Made by a program: the position numbers and the translations under genes
Part shown: piece by piece, positions 43,767 to 44,200 of the stretch
How positions within the stretch are numbered: the first letter of the stretch is position 1
How the letters are laid out: each line of letters opens with the position of its first letter
DNA from: a virus
Virus record (IMG/VR): IMGVR_UViG_3300042882_001152
Span: 1-44,200 of that record
DNA length: 44,200 bases
Direction: 5' to 3' (one strand)
The notes under the pieces: model-generated
What the model saw: the letters and a program-made list of their open reading frames with translations, nothing else
What the model was told of the DNA's origin: nothing
The model's database searches: none

Positions 43767-44200
43767 GCCAGCACCTCCACGAGCACCGCTTGCCGCGTGG
43801 TTGCCGCTGCCGCTGCGGCAGCCTTCGCGTCTCGATTGCGGATGAACGCGATGGCCTCCGCTGCCGATTGCTCAGGCGTCAGGCGGCCCCTGACGCCGCC
43901 CATAACCGGCGTGCCGGCCTTGGTGCCGTATTGCTGCCAGCGGTTGAAGTTCAGCCCCAGCCACCCAGGGCCGGAGACCCTCGCCGCGGCGCCCTCCTGC
44001 AGCTGCTCCCGCAGGATCTCGGTGCCGCCCTGCTGATGATCCTGGATTTTCTGGGCCTCGGTGAGCATTCCCTCCCAGGCCCGGTGCGTCCGCTTGGCCT
44101 TCGGGTTCCTCGCCGGCCAGAACGCCAGCAGTTCGCGAACCACCGGCAGCAGGGCCGCAGGAACATCCTCGTAGGCCGGCCTAAACCCAGCCTCGCGCTT
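43763..44200 (-). CDS. partial hypothetical protein, 5' end beyond the window
   Basis: Open to the edge: the last 57 bases continue the frame upstream of the internal GTG at 44143 with KREAGFRPAYEDVPAALLPV, so the true start is outside. ELLAFWPARNPKAKRTHRAW, EILREQLQEGAAARVSGPGW and FNRWQQYGTKAG are followed by an Ala-rich helical end. Stop overlaps the 43041 gene start (ATGA). Function unknown; it begins the leftward early operon that ends with RusA. Confidence 0.6.
   Translation of the reverse strand, partial: KREAGFRPAYEDVPAALLPVVRELLAFWPARNPKAKRTHRAWEGMLTEAQKIQDHQQGGTEILREQLQEGAAARVSGPGWLGLNFNRWQQYGTKAGTPVMGGVRGRLTPEQSAAEAIAFIRNRDAKAAAAAAATTRQAVLVEVLA

Noticed and set aside
1-44200. tRNA or rRNA genes
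   Set aside because: No cloverleaf-like or rRNA-like sequence was recognised on either strand by eye; a covariance search was not possible.

Overview
This is a high-GC window that reads as most of the genome of a tailed, siphovirus-like phage or prophage of a picocyanobacterium (Cyanobium/freshwater Synechococcus type). The cyanobacterial link rests on a cyAbrB-type DNA-binding gene (1502-1912), a large serine recombinase resembling the cyanobacterial XisF excisase family (8519-9823), weak or absent Shine-Dalgarno sites, and many dense small ORFs of the kind seen in picocyanobacterial prophages. The siphovirus assignment rests on a 1351-residue tape-measure protein, a probable tail-tube protein, scaffold plus capsid genes, a tail hub, and a tail-chaperone-like gene with a lambda-type frameshift site. 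Terminase, portal and head protease are not visible and must lie outside the window or be unrecognisable.

Layout. 1-1.45 kb (+): small accessory genes separated by a recurrent hairpin element, closed by a terminator. 1.45-3.1 kb: cyAbrB regulator with its own promoter and terminator, an HTH-like 251-residue protein, and one small antisense gene. 3.2-8.6 kb (+): a tightly overlapping early operon with a widespread phage protein of unknown function (430 aa), a RecE/DUF3799-type exonuclease and an ASCH-like protein. 8.5-10.4 kb (-): serine recombinase and a two-gene membrane (holin-like) pair. 10.5-28.5 kb (-): virion genes, read right to left: basic protein, tail terminator, tape measure, distal tail, hub, small virion proteins, scaffold, capsid, decoration, fibres, LamG lectin. 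28.6-31.1 kb (+): an inverted lysis island with a GH24 lysozyme fused to an L,D-transpeptidase-like domain. 31.2-32.4 kb: KilA-N gene (-) and ribbon-helix-helix-like gene (+). 32.4-38.7 kb (-): tail tube, tail chaperones, connectors, a second basic protein, HNH endonuclease. 38.7-40.9 kb (-): small genes separated by the same hairpin element as the left arm. 41-44.2 kb: acidic protein (+), then RHH, RusA-like resolvase and nuclease-like genes (-), the last running off the window.

The most striking signal is a 10-base element, CGGGAAAACT (extended CGGGAAAACTNNRG), present in 12 exact copies, all in the same orientation on the minus strand, each just upstream of the start of a virion or late gene, mostly 19-26 bases before the start codon. 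It punctuates the late region much as start-associated sequences do in some mycobacteriophages. A second strong signal is the lambda heptamer GGGAAAG, in the correct frame to fuse the 275-residue gene to a long overlapping ORF by -1 frameshifting. Other points: paired very basic paralogues inside the tail gene cluster, an unusual gene order with scaffold and capsid after the tail genes, and a two-domain endolysin.
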